Shown here piece after piece: positions 1 through 7,558 of a stretch of DNA of 35,308 bases. Origin of the DNA: Patescibacteria group bacterium (GTDB taxonomy: Bacteria > Patescibacteriota > Patescibacteriia > 2-12-FULL-60-25). The DNA is taken from the NCBI GenBank assembly GCA_018061755.1, contig JAGOTP010000002.1:1-35308 (forward strand). Reading direction: 5' to 3'. Below the pieces are notes generated by a model that was given only the letters and a program-made list of their open reading frames with translations, was not told the origin of the DNA and ran no database searches. How positions within the stretch are numbered: position 1 is the first letter of the stretch; each line of letters begins with the position of its first letter. The translations under genes and the position numbers were made by a program.

Positions 1-1152
1 AGCGTTTTTCCCTACCCGCCGTTCCCATTGTGTGTATTCATCGAAACTTTCTTTGCTTGCCTCCGTCAGAATCTCCCCATTCGCAAGAAACATCGGTCCC
101 GCACCAAGCGCTTGTTGCGGTATACACCTTAAACTTTGTAGAACGTTCGCCACCAACTTTCCAATATACAAACTCCCATCTTTACACACAACAAACGTAC
201 TTCGATCCTTACGCTCCAAATAGCTCTTACCGTTGACAATCGCCACATCTTCTAACGCTCCCCAAGGCCATTCGACGTTAAAATAGGAACCGTTGATCGC
301 CGCTAGCGCTCCAGATTCTTTCGCAAGCGCTGATACAGGCTGGTAGACGAATTCATTACGTACCTTATCCGTTTTTGGATCTTTCGCGGGATTGAACGAG
401 CGACGTGGCAAGATCGGACGAATAGCTGTATCACCACCTGTCTTTACTTGGACAACATAGATATCCGTATCCAAATCGCGCCAATGTGTCAGTTTAGCTT
501 CCTTGCTGATGGTTCGTTCATCCTTGGTTTCTTGATCTGTTCCGCCCTGCTTCTCCCAGTCCAAGAAACGCCAGACGGAAAAAACAGCGTCTTCGCGCAA
601 CAAAGGCGCAGCCGGCAAGAGTTTTTGAGAACTTCGGAAAAGCAGCTTCAAGCGATCGGCCGCGATCATAGCCCCTTGGCGATTACTTGTGACTTCAGCC
701 AGATCCAGCGGATCAACATAGTCGACCGGCTTGGTCTGCAATTGTTGAAAGGCAAAAGAGCGACGACGAAGAGCGAAGAGCTGTTGCATCGCTTCATCAC
801 GTCGTACACGATCAGGTGAAATGGTCGCTGTCGGCACACCAGCTCCTGCTAAACAGGTTTGAATATTATCCTTCGTCCAATATTCATTAGGCGTTGAACC
901 GAGCTCTGGACAGGCATCACTCGTACGCAAAAACATCAAAAGAAAGAACCAATCCTCTGGACTGATGCGCGTGCCATATCCGAAGGTATTCGGCGTCAGT
1001 GTTTTGATCCAACCACGTTCCAAACCAGACGTAATCGCTTCGTATTCGAATGTTTTAGTTGTAACGTCATTTAACCCTTCTGCTTGCACTGAAGTAGAAG
1101 TGAGTTGCCAAAAGAAGGCCGTAATGATCAGGATCTTGAAAAAATGGTTCAT
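1..1152 (-). CDS. Exported phosphodiester glycosidase-type (NAGPA/DUF2233) protein, C-terminus cut by window edge
   Basis: The frame is open from the ATG at 1152 to base 1 (384 codons, no stop), so the gene runs off the left edge. Residues 1-24 form a signal peptide ending near VQA-EG. Residues about 60-140 look like weak SLH-type segments (ISPEDWFFLLMFLR, then RRDEAMQQLFALRR), which in other proteins bind cell-wall polymers. From about residue 230 the sequence resembles the phosphodiester glycosidase family (NAGPA domain, PF09992): AAINGSYFN at 285-293 and GAGPMFLANGE at 350-360 fit the family's glycine- and Asn-rich core. The family hydrolyses sugar phosphodiesters or related exopolysaccharide linkages; the substrate here is unknown. 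It lies 64 bases downstream of the peptidoglycan-binding protein gene on the same strand, so a shared transcript is possible. No clear Shine-Dalgarno sequence is visible. The domain call is fairly sure, the SLH part tentative. Confidence 0.72.
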   Translation of the reverse strand, partial: MNHFFKILIITAFFWQLTSTSVQAEGLNDVTTKTFEYEAITSGLERGWIKTLTPNTFGYGTRISPEDWFFLLMFLRTSDACPELGSTPNEYWTKDNIQTCLAGAGVPTATISPDRVRRDEAMQQLFALRRRSFAFQQLQTKPVDYVDPLDLAEVTSNRQGAMIAADRLKLLFRSSQKLLPAAPLLREDAVFSVWRFLDWEKQGGTDQETKDERTISKEAKLTHWRDLDTDIYVVQVKTGGDTAIRPILPRRSFNPAKDPKTDKVRNEFVYQPVSALAKESGALAAINGSYFNVEWPWGALEDVAIVNGKSYLERKDRSTFVVCKDGSLYIGKLVANVLQSLRCIPQQALGAGPMFLANGEILTEASKESFDEYTQWERRVGKNA

Positions 1153-1216
1153 GAGAAAAGCGTTATGATGAACAACGACAATGAAGCGCTCTCCGAACCA
1201 ACCATTCTCTAGACGT

Positions 1217-2044
1217 TTACGTGCCGTTCAACGCAGTACGCGTCTTTGGACCGATCAGTCCAGCTCCCGGACTCGTTTTGGTCGAGATAAGTTTACGCTC
1301 TAACTGAACTTTGATAACAGCTTGCTCGGTAAGCTGACCGAAATAGCCGGTTGCATTGTCTTGCTGCAAATAGCCTCTACTCACCAACCAGGCCTGAAGG
1401 GTCTTGACCTGATCGTTCTTCATGCCACGTTTCAAGGTCCGTGTAAGTCCAAGCGAAGGTAGTTTTGGTGACGTAGTGGCAAGCTTTGGCGCCGGTAGCG
1501 AATCAGGCGTCGGAGGTGGCGTTGGTTCAACGATCACGGCCGTCGTGGATGGTACATGAACCGTTAAAGCCGCTGCACTTAACGTAAGCGTCTTTTCGTT
1601 AGAGGGGGTTTGAGCTAGAGGTTTGAGCGTTTTTGTCGCCGTCAGAAAAGCTGTTCGAGCACGGGTCAACGTTTTCTGAAAAGACTTCTTGGCCGCGCTC
1701 ACACCAAACGCTCCAAAACCACAATAAGGCTCTTGCATAGCCTGCCAACCGAATTCAATATCTTGAACGTAAGTGTCGTAGGCCGTTTTCACTCGAGCAT
1801 CAACTGCTCCGGTCGCATCTTTCCACTTCAGCACATCTTTTTCGGCTAGCACCAAACCATCGGTGTACATCTTTTTGAAATCAGCAGTAATACAACGCGA
1901 GACAGGGTCCTGAATCGTTATCTTCTCATCTTTATAGGTCTTCTTCGGATTATATAAATCGAGCTTGGCCGCATCAGCGGTCAAAGGGGCAAAAACCGCT
2001 ACACTCAGCAGCGCGAGCCAGAAAGATCGTGAAGAAAGAGTCAT
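1217..2044 (-). CDS. Secreted peptidoglycan-binding domain protein
   Basis: This is a 275-aa exported protein. Residues 1-26 (MTLSSRSFWLALLSVAVFAP onward, cut near ADA-A) are a signal peptide. Residues 27-150 are a mostly helical region of unknown family with two cysteines (51 and 108). Residues 170-200 are a Pro/Thr-rich linker. Residues 203-272 match the PG_binding_1 fold (LKRGMKNDQVKTLQAWL, then GYFGQLTEQAVIKVQ, then GLIGPKTRTAL), which binds peptidoglycan stems. A longer frame reaches a TTG at 2083, but that would put a 13-residue charged stretch before the signal peptide; ATG 2044 (or 2059) is preferred, with GAGAG about 5 bases upstream of 2044. A wall-associated role fits the amidase and the exported neighbour. 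The enzymatic partner, if any, is not apparent. Confidence 0.82.
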   Translation of the reverse strand: MTLSSRSFWLALLSVAVFAPLTADAAKLDLYNPKKTYKDEKITIQDPVSRCITADFKKMYTDGLVLAEKDVLKWKDATGAVDARVKTAYDTYVQDIEFGWQAMQEPYCGFGAFGVSAAKKSFQKTLTRARTAFLTATKTLKPLAQTPSNEKTLTLSAAALTVHVPSTTAVIVEPTPPPTPDSLPAPKLATTSPKLPSLGLTRTLKRGMKNDQVKTLQAWLVSRGYLQQDNATGYFGQLTEQAVIKVQLERKLISTKTSPGAGLIGPKTRTALNGT

Positions 2045-2091
2045 AGCACTCTCTATCATGCCAGGTCTTACCAAGACATGCAAAAGCCTCT

Positions 2092-2125
2092 AAAACAAAA
2101 GAGCGCTCACCAAGGGGCCGTGAGC
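2092..2125 (-). terminator. Rho-independent terminator after the GC-rich gene
   Basis: A 6-bp GC-rich stem, GCTCAC/GTGAGC (arms 2105-2110 and 2120-2125), is followed on the minus strand by a T-rich run (bases 2104 down to 2092). It sits about 75 bases past the stop at 2201 and just before the peptidoglycan-binding gene. Confidence 0.6.
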
Positions 2126-2132
2126 TTGTTCG

Positions 2133-2176
2133 ACCGGACGTTCCGGTGGAACCGTGTTTGCCGAAGGCAAGACACG
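2133..2176. repeat. Two further tandem hairpins upstream of the terminator
   Basis: Arms 2133-2138/2142-2147 form a perfect 6-bp ACCGGA/TCCGGT stem with a 3-base loop. Arms 2153-2162/2166-2176 form a 10-bp stem with one bulged G (CGTGT+TTGCC against GGCAA+ACACG, GAA loop). Neither is followed by a T-run. Together with the terminator at 2105-2125 they make three consecutive hairpins in a 117-bp 3' region. They may protect the mRNA 3' end or be remnants of an inserted segment. Confidence 0.5.
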
Positions 2177-2200
2177 TCGACTCTTTCGGCGCGGGGAGCG

Positions 2201-2812
2201 CTAGGGGGCGGGAGTGGAAGGGGCGGGCGTCGGGCTGAGGAGCCAGTCGGGCGGCTTGATCTGAGCTCCGCAGCAGAGGTCGATGAACGCGGCCGTTGCC
2301 ACGGGCTTGTGCGTGTCCTGGAAGGACGGAAGCTCTTCGAGGCGAGCGCAGGGCGCAAGCCGGAGGCAGCCCAGACACGCCTCGAGATGGATTCGCCGCA
2401 GCCGACCGGGGAGAACCGCCAAGGCTTGCTGGTAGAACCCGCGAGCGAAGTAGAGCTGACCGGCGCGGAACGCCGTGAGCAGCTCTTCACCCGTGACCGG
2501 CTTCTGGCCGTCTTCGATCAGAGGCATCGATGAGGCTTGTTCGGCCACGACAGCGAGAAACACCTCGATCGTGACGTAAGCCGGAACATTGTTCGGAAGT
2601 CGCTGCGCGAGCGCCACCGGATCATCGGAGAGTTTCGGGACGTAGAGTCCTCGCGCGACCTTCCACAGATCCGTAAGGCACGCCTGCAGCTTGCCCGGAT
2701 GAGGAGCTCCGCCCTTCATGCGATACTCGGCGTAGTGAGCCTCCTCCCAGTACCACCGCGCGCTTTTCAGGAGATCATCTTCGACTCGAGGCGCTTCTGC
2801 GGGTTCCTCCAT
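2201..2812 (-). CDS. GC-rich gene for a 203-aa protein of unknown function
   Basis: I do not recognise the family. The ATG at 2812 is chosen because AAGGAGG (2819-2825) lies exactly 6 bases upstream; a longer GTG-started frame to 2860 would cover this ribosome binding site. The protein is soluble, with no signal peptide or membrane helix. Residues 10-140 look largely helical (LLKSARWYWEEAHYAEYR, then EELLTAFRAGQLYFARGFYQ), loosely recalling HEPN- or TPR-like helical bundles. The C-terminal part has five cysteines (146, 149, 155, 180, 181), including a CLGC pair that could bind metal. The tail is SPTPAPSTPAP. Base composition differs from the neighbours: hand counts of 60-base lines starting at 2221, 2281, 2401 and 2581 gave 72, 63, 65 and 62% G+C, against 42-48% in two lines of the ABC gene. 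Own promoter, strong RBS and terminator suggest a self-contained, perhaps acquired, gene. Confidence 0.68.
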   Translation of the reverse strand: MEEPAEAPRVEDDLLKSARWYWEEAHYAEYRMKGGAPHPGKLQACLTDLWKVARGLYVPKLSDDPVALAQRLPNNVPAYVTIEVFLAVVAEQASSMPLIEDGQKPVTGEELLTAFRAGQLYFARGFYQQALAVLPGRLRRIHLEACLGCLRLAPCARLEELPSFQDTHKPVATAAFIDLCCGAQIKPPDWLLSPTPAPSTPAP

Positions 2813-2818
2813 GGGAAT

Positions 2819-2825
2819 CCTCCTT
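2819..2825 (-). promoter_or_regulatory. Consensus Shine-Dalgarno sequence deciding the start at 2812
   Basis: AAGGAGG on the minus strand, 6 bases before ATG 2812. It is the strongest ribosome binding site in the window; most other genes here have weak or no SD. A 5-bp GCGGC/GCCGC hairpin (2834-2848) lies just upstream in the leader. Confidence 0.8.
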
Positions 2826-2894
2826 GTGAATACGCGGCTTTTGGCCGCAACACGCTCCACTCACAACCCCGAAAGGCATAGAGCAGAACTATAA

Positions 2895-2923
2895 ACTATC
2901 GCTCAACTGAACGAAAAAGTCAA
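2895..2923 (-). promoter_or_regulatory. Sigma-70-type promoter of the GC-rich gene
   Basis: TTGACT (2918-2923) and GATAGT (2895-2900) are separated by 17 bases on the minus strand. They match the -35 consensus at 5 of 6 positions and the -10 at 4 of 6. The leader to ATG 2812 would be about 75 bases. Confidence 0.55.
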
Positions 2924-2940
2924 TCATCTAAAGCTGTTGG

Positions 2941-3348
2941 TTAGCTTTTTGTGGCTAGAACTACAACAGAAATAATTCGGAATAAAACAAAGACCACAAT
3001 GGCTGCGACTGCAAAAAAACCCGCTATTCCCCAGCGTTGAATCGGCGCATCCACCAGCGCCTGCTTTGGCTTAGCTGGATCATATAAAACAGGGCATTTG
3101 ACCCCTACTGCCCAACCCTCTTTTCCACGGATCATTTTGACCGGAAAACGATAGTTTTTTCCATCTTCAGCCCGAAATTCAACGATGGGCGTAACTCCCT
3201 CATTACTCGCATCCATCGCGACCACCACCCCCTCTGTCCGGCGACCTGATTTCTGTAAACGCCAAGCAACCAAGGCTTTTCCCAAGGCGGCCAACAAGAG
3301 GATTCCTGAAAGTACAGGTGACCAGGTAACAAGCTGTTCTAGTAGCAT
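2941..3348 (-). CDS. DUF3592 family membrane protein
   Basis: This 135-aa protein has one membrane helix near each end (about residues 10-30 and 104-130). Between them is a small soluble domain reading TEGVVVAMDAS, then TPIVEFRAEDGKNYRF, then VGVKCPVLYDPAKPKQALVD. That order is typical of DUF3592, a family of membrane proteins with an extracytoplasmic beta domain and no established function. It starts 20 bases after the stop of the ABC exporter gene on the same strand, so the two are probably co-transcribed. It ends just before the promoter of the next gene. No signal peptide distinct from helix 1 is seen. Confidence 0.8.
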   Translation of the reverse strand: MLLEQLVTWSPVLSGILLLAALGKALVAWRLQKSGRRTEGVVVAMDASNEGVTPIVEFRAEDGKNYRFPVKMIRGKEGWAVGVKCPVLYDPAKPKQALVDAPIQRWGIAGFFAVAAIVVFVLFRIISVVVLATKS

Positions 3349-3368
3349 GATTCCATCCTAGCACATCC

Positions 3369-5210
3369 TCAAACGACGGGTGATTTGATCTTGGTTGGCT
3401 CTTGGAAAAAGCCGCCAATCTGCAGATTCCAGAGTTTTTTGTACAATCCCTCTTGCCGCAAAAGCTCAGTGTGCGTTCCAACATCAACTACCCGCCCCTT
3501 ATCCATAATCACGATCCGATCCATGGACATGATGGTCGACAGACGATGGGCAATCACAATCGTTGTTTTATTTTTCATGAGTGTCCGCAAGGCGTCCTGA
3601 ATCAAGCCTTCTGATTCCGAATCAAGACTCGACGTGGCTTCATCTAAAACGAGAATTGGGGCATCTTTCAAAATGGCGCGGGCAATCGCCACACGTTGAC
3701 GCTCGCCACCAGATAATTTCACTCCGCGTTCACCAACAAAGGTATCGTAGCACTGCGGGAGCTTTTGAATGAATTCATGACAATGGGCTAACTTAGCCGC
3801 TTTGATCACGTCTTTCTCGGTCGCGCCAGGACAGCCGTAGCGGATATTATCGAGCAATGAGCGATGGAAGAGAATCGGCTCCTGCGGAACAAGGGCGATC
3901 TCTGAACGAAGCGAATCTTGTGTCACACTTGTCAGATCCTGGCCATCGATTTGAATCGATCCTTTCGTCACATCGTAGAAGCGAAAGAGCAGCTTAACAA
4001 CTGTAGATTTCCCCGCACCGGATGAACCAACCAACGCGATCTTTTCACCAGGTTGAATACTAAGATCAAATCCGTTCAAAACAGATGCCGCCCCATAAGA
4101 AAAATCAACTTGATTGAATGTTACTGTCCCTTTGCTAACGCGTAGCGCCTTCGCCCCACGCGCATCTTTGACTTCATACGACTGATCTAAAATATCGACC
4201 ATTTCCGTTGCATCAGCAAATGCCGAATAATACTGACGGATCATGCGCGCAAAATCGAGCACTTTGGTATACAAAATCGTAAAGTAACTTTGGAACAGGA
4301 CAACGTCACCAGCGCTTAACTTGCCTTCGCTCCAATAGGTCAAAGCGAGCCACAGCACTCCACCTTGCATCGCGATCAGGATGAAGGCCTGGATGCCGTA
4401 ATTCCTGGTATGCGCTGTCCATGAACGCAAGCGCAGATCTCGCAAATGGCCTGACTCACGCTCAAAGGTAGCCGCTTCACGTTTGCCAGCTGAAAATAAT
4501 TTGATGGTGAGAACATTCGACAACGCATCCGATAAAAAGCCAACACACTTTGAATCCTGTTCGGCTCGCTCTACATCATTCCGTACCTTCCACTTTGAAT
4601 AGAGGTAGTTATAGGCAGCCATGGCAAAGATCCAGATCAAGACGATCGTACCGATCAACCAATGACGTCGAAACAGCACGATCAGGATTCCCACAAAAGC
4701 GATGAGGATGGGCAACAATTTTTGGTGTGTTACATCCATGATTTCTTCGAAGGCTTTTGCGATACGTGTGACTCTTCGCACCAATGCACCGCTGAAATTG
4801 TTCTGGAAAAACTGATAAGAATGCCCCAGAAGGTAAGCAAAACTTGATTGTTCTAAATCAGCCATGACACGTGGCTGAAGCGTGACGAAGATGTACATGA
4901 GTACCCGATTGTTTAGAAACACCAGCAAGTTGGCACCGACAAACAAGAACAGAATCGGCTTGAGAGTTTGCAGCGCTGCGGGACTTGGCAGACCGTTCGC
5001 CAATCCATCAAACAGAAGCTTCGCAATATAGGGAACTCCAACCGTAAATACCGTTTCGGTCAGGATCGTACCAAGCAAAATAAACACGACTGACCAACGA
5101 TACTTCTTTAGATGACGAAAAAAGATCCGCAAGACCGGCTTGATCACAAACGGCCGTGTTGAGGGTTTTTTAGACGCTGGAACAGTAGACATCTTTGAAA
5201 GAACGGACAT
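3369..5210 (-). CDS. ABC exporter, fused membrane and ATPase domains
   Basis: A 613-aa half-transporter of the MsbA/MDR type. The N-terminal half (about 35-330) has six hydrophobic segments; the C-terminal half (from about 360) is the nucleotide-binding domain. Seen directly are Walker A GSSGAGKS (395-402), the Q-loop PQEP (442-445), the signature LSGGERQ (499-505), Walker B ILVLDE (519-524), the D-loop SSLD and the switch histidine H555 (VIAHRLST). It should work as a homodimer that flips or exports a lipid, peptide or drug; the substrate cannot be read from sequence. The frame stays open to a GTG at 5267, next to the divergent amidase gene. I prefer ATG 5210 (MSVLSK), which has GGAGG just upstream at an unusually short distance; ATG 5219 is also possible. 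The N-terminal 25 residues are basic and Ser/Pro-rich. Confidence 0.93.
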   Translation of the reverse strand: MSVLSKMSTVPASKKPSTRPFVIKPVLRIFFRHLKKYRWSVVFILLGTILTETVFTVGVPYIAKLLFDGLANGLPSPAALQTLKPILFLFVGANLLVFLNNRVLMYIFVTLQPRVMADLEQSSFAYLLGHSYQFFQNNFSGALVRRVTRIAKAFEEIMDVTHQKLLPILIAFVGILIVLFRRHWLIGTIVLIWIFAMAAYNYLYSKWKVRNDVERAEQDSKCVGFLSDALSNVLTIKLFSAGKREAATFERESGHLRDLRLRSWTAHTRNYGIQAFILIAMQGGVLWLALTYWSEGKLSAGDVVLFQSYFTILYTKVLDFARMIRQYYSAFADATEMVDILDQSYEVKDARGAKALRVSKGTVTFNQVDFSYGAASVLNGFDLSIQPGEKIALVGSSGAGKSTVVKLLFRFYDVTKGSIQIDGQDLTSVTQDSLRSEIALVPQEPILFHRSLLDNIRYGCPGATEKDVIKAAKLAHCHEFIQKLPQCYDTFVGERGVKLSGGERQRVAIARAILKDAPILVLDEATSSLDSESEGLIQDALRTLMKNKTTIVIAHRLSTIMSMDRIVIMDKGRVVDVGTHTELLRQEGLYKKLWNLQIGGFFQEPTKIKSPVV

Positions 5211-5267
5211 GGCCTCCATTCTACAAGAAATGAACCAAAGCCGCAGCCTGAGTCGTAGTCTGATCAC

Positions 5268-6053
5268 ATGCGTTCTGCCTTCTTCCGACTGTGGCCTGTT
5301 TTTTTAGGGATTTTTGCTATTACCTCTACCATCATCGCTTATCAGCTAGTCACCGAACCAACAATCAGCGAAGAGGAGTTCGCACTCCTGGGGGAAGGCT
5401 TGCAGGTCAATGACTTACTTCCAGCCATCTATGAACCACCCGTCCAAACCTGGATTCGACCGCCTGGACCGTTACGCGTTGGCCTCCAAGCCGGGCACTG
5501 GAAAAATGGAGAGTTACCTGATGAATTACAGAATTTACGGGAACGAGGGGGCGGAACACGGGGCGGTGGGAAGTATGAATGGGAAGTCAATTTGGAAATC
5601 GCGGAGAAAACAGCCGCCTTGCTTAAGAAGCAAGGCATTCAGGTCGACATTCTACCCGCCACGATTCCGCCCGACTATTGGGCTGACGCTTTCATCGCGA
5701 TTCACGCTGACGGCAGCACCGATTCTCGCGTATCCGGCTTCAAGGTAGCTGCTCCTTGGCGCGACCGAAGCGGAAACGGAGCACGACTCGCTGGTCTGAT
5801 CGAAAGCAGTTACGCATCCTCCACCAATTTACGTATCGATCCAAATGTCACGCCTAACATGCGTGGCTACTACGCTTTCAACTGGCGCCGCTATCAGCAC
5901 TCTCTCCACCCCATGACGAGCGCCGTGATTCTAGAAACTGGCTTCCTCACCAATCCTTCCGATCAACGTCTCATCATCCATAATCAGGAACGTTCGGCTC
6001 AAGCGATCACAGAGGCAGTACTTGCCTTCCTTTCCAGAGAAGAACCGTCATAA
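5268..6053 (+). CDS. N-acetylmuramoyl-L-alanine amidase (Amidase_3), membrane-anchored
   Basis: This 261-aa protein cleaves the amide bond between MurNAc and L-Ala in peptidoglycan. An N-terminal hydrophobic helix (residues 5-26) serves as uncleaved anchor or signal peptide. The catalytic domain covers about 70-257: GLQAGHWKNG carries zinc ligand H77, EWEVNLEIA the zinc ligand E106, IAIHADGS the zinc ligand H146, and ILETGFLTNP the catalytic E223. All four expected residues are present. A Gly-rich loop (RGGGTRGGGKYE) lies before E106. It is divergent from the ABC exporter with only about 57 bases between the preferred starts, so the two promoters must be compact or overlapping. The phosphatidyltransferase gene follows after 50 bases on the same strand. 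A role in wall turnover or daughter-cell separation is likely. Confidence 0.92.
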   Translation: MRSAFFRLWPVFLGIFAITSTIIAYQLVTEPTISEEEFALLGEGLQVNDLLPAIYEPPVQTWIRPPGPLRVGLQAGHWKNGELPDELQNLRERGGGTRGGGKYEWEVNLEIAEKTAALLKKQGIQVDILPATIPPDYWADAFIAIHADGSTDSRVSGFKVAAPWRDRSGNGARLAGLIESSYASSTNLRIDPNVTPNMRGYYAFNWRRYQHSLHPMTSAVILETGFLTNPSDQRLIIHNQERSAQAITEAVLAFLSREEPS

Positions 6054-6103
6054 CTCGACGAATAGTAGACCTGTGGTACGCTGAGTGAACCCATATTTCC
6101 CCT

Positions 6104-6778
6104 ATGCCCAGCGTCTCCTCGATCGACGACCAAGCCAAAGTAGGCAGCTCACTTTTGGCGAAGCTCGAAAAACGCTTCATTCATTTCGCCGTCCCCAAGC
6201 TCCCCGCCTGGCTTCGTTCAACCCATTTAACGCTCGCCTCACTCCCCATCAGTCTTGGCATTATTTTCTTTAGCTACTTGGGACGTTTCGAGACGAACTG
6301 GTTGTGGGTGGTAAGTTTCTTAATTTTTGGACAATGGCTAACGGATTCTCTCGATGGAGCGCTTGGTCGCTATCGTAAAGAAGGTCTCATCAAGTGGGGC
6401 TATTACATGGATCACCTATTAGATTATTTCTTCCTGTGTTCTGTCTTGATCGGGTATTCGCTGCAAACGAATAACGAATACCCCATTCTCCAGTTTTTTG
6501 TTCTGGCTTTGTGTGGCGGCTTCATGGTCAACTCCTTCCTAGCCTTTGGTGCAACGCAACAGTTTAAACTCGTACACTTAGGCATCAGTCCAACAGAACT
6601 CCGGATTCTCTTCATCGTGATCAACACACTCATCATCATCTTTGGCAAAACCTATATCGCTCCAGCACTCCCGTTCGTACTCGCCTTTTGTTTCATCGGG
6701 TTATGCGTCGTCGTATATCACACACAGCGAGAACTTTGGCAGAGGGATATGGAAGAAAAACAGAAGTCGCTCCGCTGA
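6104..6778 (+). CDS. CDP-alcohol phosphatidyltransferase
   Basis: This 224-aa integral membrane enzyme transfers a phosphatidyl or similar group from a CDP-activated donor to an alcohol acceptor. The family motif D-x2-D-G-x2-A-R-x8-G-x3-D-x3-D is seen as D81, D84, G85, R89, G99, D103, D107; the usual Ala before Arg is Gly88. Several hydrophobic segments follow (about 108-128, 132-150, 165-185, 187-207). The first 40 residues are amphipathic and basic. The acceptor (glycerol phosphate, inositol, serine or other) cannot be assigned, so no gene symbol is given. Start ATG 6104 has no Shine-Dalgarno sequence. It faces the DUF1361 gene tail to tail, with 20 bases between the stops and no obvious hairpin. 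Confidence 0.88.
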   Translation: MPSVSSIDDQAKVGSSLLAKLEKRFIHFAVPKLPAWLRSTHLTLASLPISLGIIFFSYLGRFETNWLWVVSFLIFGQWLTDSLDGALGRYRKEGLIKWGYYMDHLLDYFFLCSVLIGYSLQTNNEYPILQFFVLALCGGFMVNSFLAFGATQQFKLVHLGISPTELRILFIVINTLIIIFGKTYIAPALPFVLAFCFIGLCVVVYHTQRELWQRDMEEKQKSLR

Positions 6779-6798
6779 TTCGTTCATAAGTAGCTCGT

Positions 6799-7479
6799 TT
6801 AGGAACGTGCTTTTTCCCCTTTCCACAATCTGACGATGAGGTAGATAGCGATCAAAAATCCAGCGTAAAGAGCGGTAAATCCCCAAGTTCTAGGATGACT
6901 CAGCGGATCCGTAAGGCGTACGACTAAATCGTTCAATAAGACGCCTGGACGATGAAAAATATCCCAAGAATTCCAACGCAAGAAACGACCGAGATACATC
7001 CCGAATCCTGCGAGCAGTAATGAAATAAGAGAAAGCGCAGTCGCATACATCGGCTTCATGTGCTGACGCCAGACCTTCTCCATGAGAAATAATGAAACAA
7101 ACCCCAATAACAAACCATTCAACGTGAAGGTCAACAACATCACCACGTCATACCCAAGTGGTGCAATCACCCATTCGCTCAAACGAGCCAGATGTCCCAA
7201 ATCGGTCAAAATGTAGGGGGAATTAGGGAAGAACAAAAGCCACAGGAGGGCTGGTAACCAAATCAATTTCCAGGCGGATGGTGGCTTCTCTGTATGCGTC
7301 ACAAGCCAAGCGCAGACGACTGGAATCCAAGCAAGAAACAGGTTCCAAACCAAAAAGAGATAGGTAGAACGATCCGTATAGAGAATGCGTGTACACAAAA
7401 GCCCGATCGCAAAGAGCGACGCGATCACCAGAGATAACCCAATACGACGATCAAGCGAGGTTAAGGGAAGAAAACGCAT
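6799..7479 (-). CDS. DUF1361 family integral membrane protein
   Basis: This 226-aa protein has about six hydrophobic segments. It shows the hallmarks I associate with DUF1361: FLVWNLFLAWIP near residue 45, LWLLFFPNSPYILTDLGHL near 80-97 and GRFLRWNSWD near 162-172. The function of the family is unknown. The gene follows that of the predicted queuosine-precursor transporter on the same strand after a 79-base gap. A possible -10 (TATATT, plus-strand 7493-7498) lies close to ATG 7479, without a good -35, so a near-leaderless transcript is possible. No soluble catalytic domain is visible. Confidence 0.85.
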   Translation of the reverse strand: MRFLPLTSLDRRIGLSLVIASLFAIGLLCTRILYTDRSTYLFLVWNLFLAWIPVVCAWLVTHTEKPPSAWKLIWLPALLWLLFFPNSPYILTDLGHLARLSEWVIAPLGYDVVMLLTFTLNGLLLGFVSLFLMEKVWRQHMKPMYATALSLISLLLAGFGMYLGRFLRWNSWDIFHRPGVLLNDLVVRLTDPLSHPRTWGFTALYAGFLIAIYLIVRLWKGEKARS

Positions 7480-7558
7480 ACAGATTCATTTTAATATAGC
7501 GAGAAGAAGACGGGAAAGACAGATCACACTCGTTGAGAAGCATCCGCTCCAACACACG

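Noticed and set aside
30-236. Short plus-strand frames in the first 1.2 kb
   Set aside because: The minus strand is open without a stop from 1152 to base 1 and has a signal peptide and family motifs; the plus-strand frames are its shadows.
2078-2881. Long plus-strand frames opposite the GC-rich gene
   Set aside because: High G+C removes stops from all frames. The minus-strand gene has promoter, ribosome binding site and terminator; the plus frames have none and no recognisable product.
6779-6798. Terminator between the convergent genes at 6778 and 6799
   Set aside because: Only a weak CGTTC/GAACG pairing with a long loop is visible, without a clear T-run.
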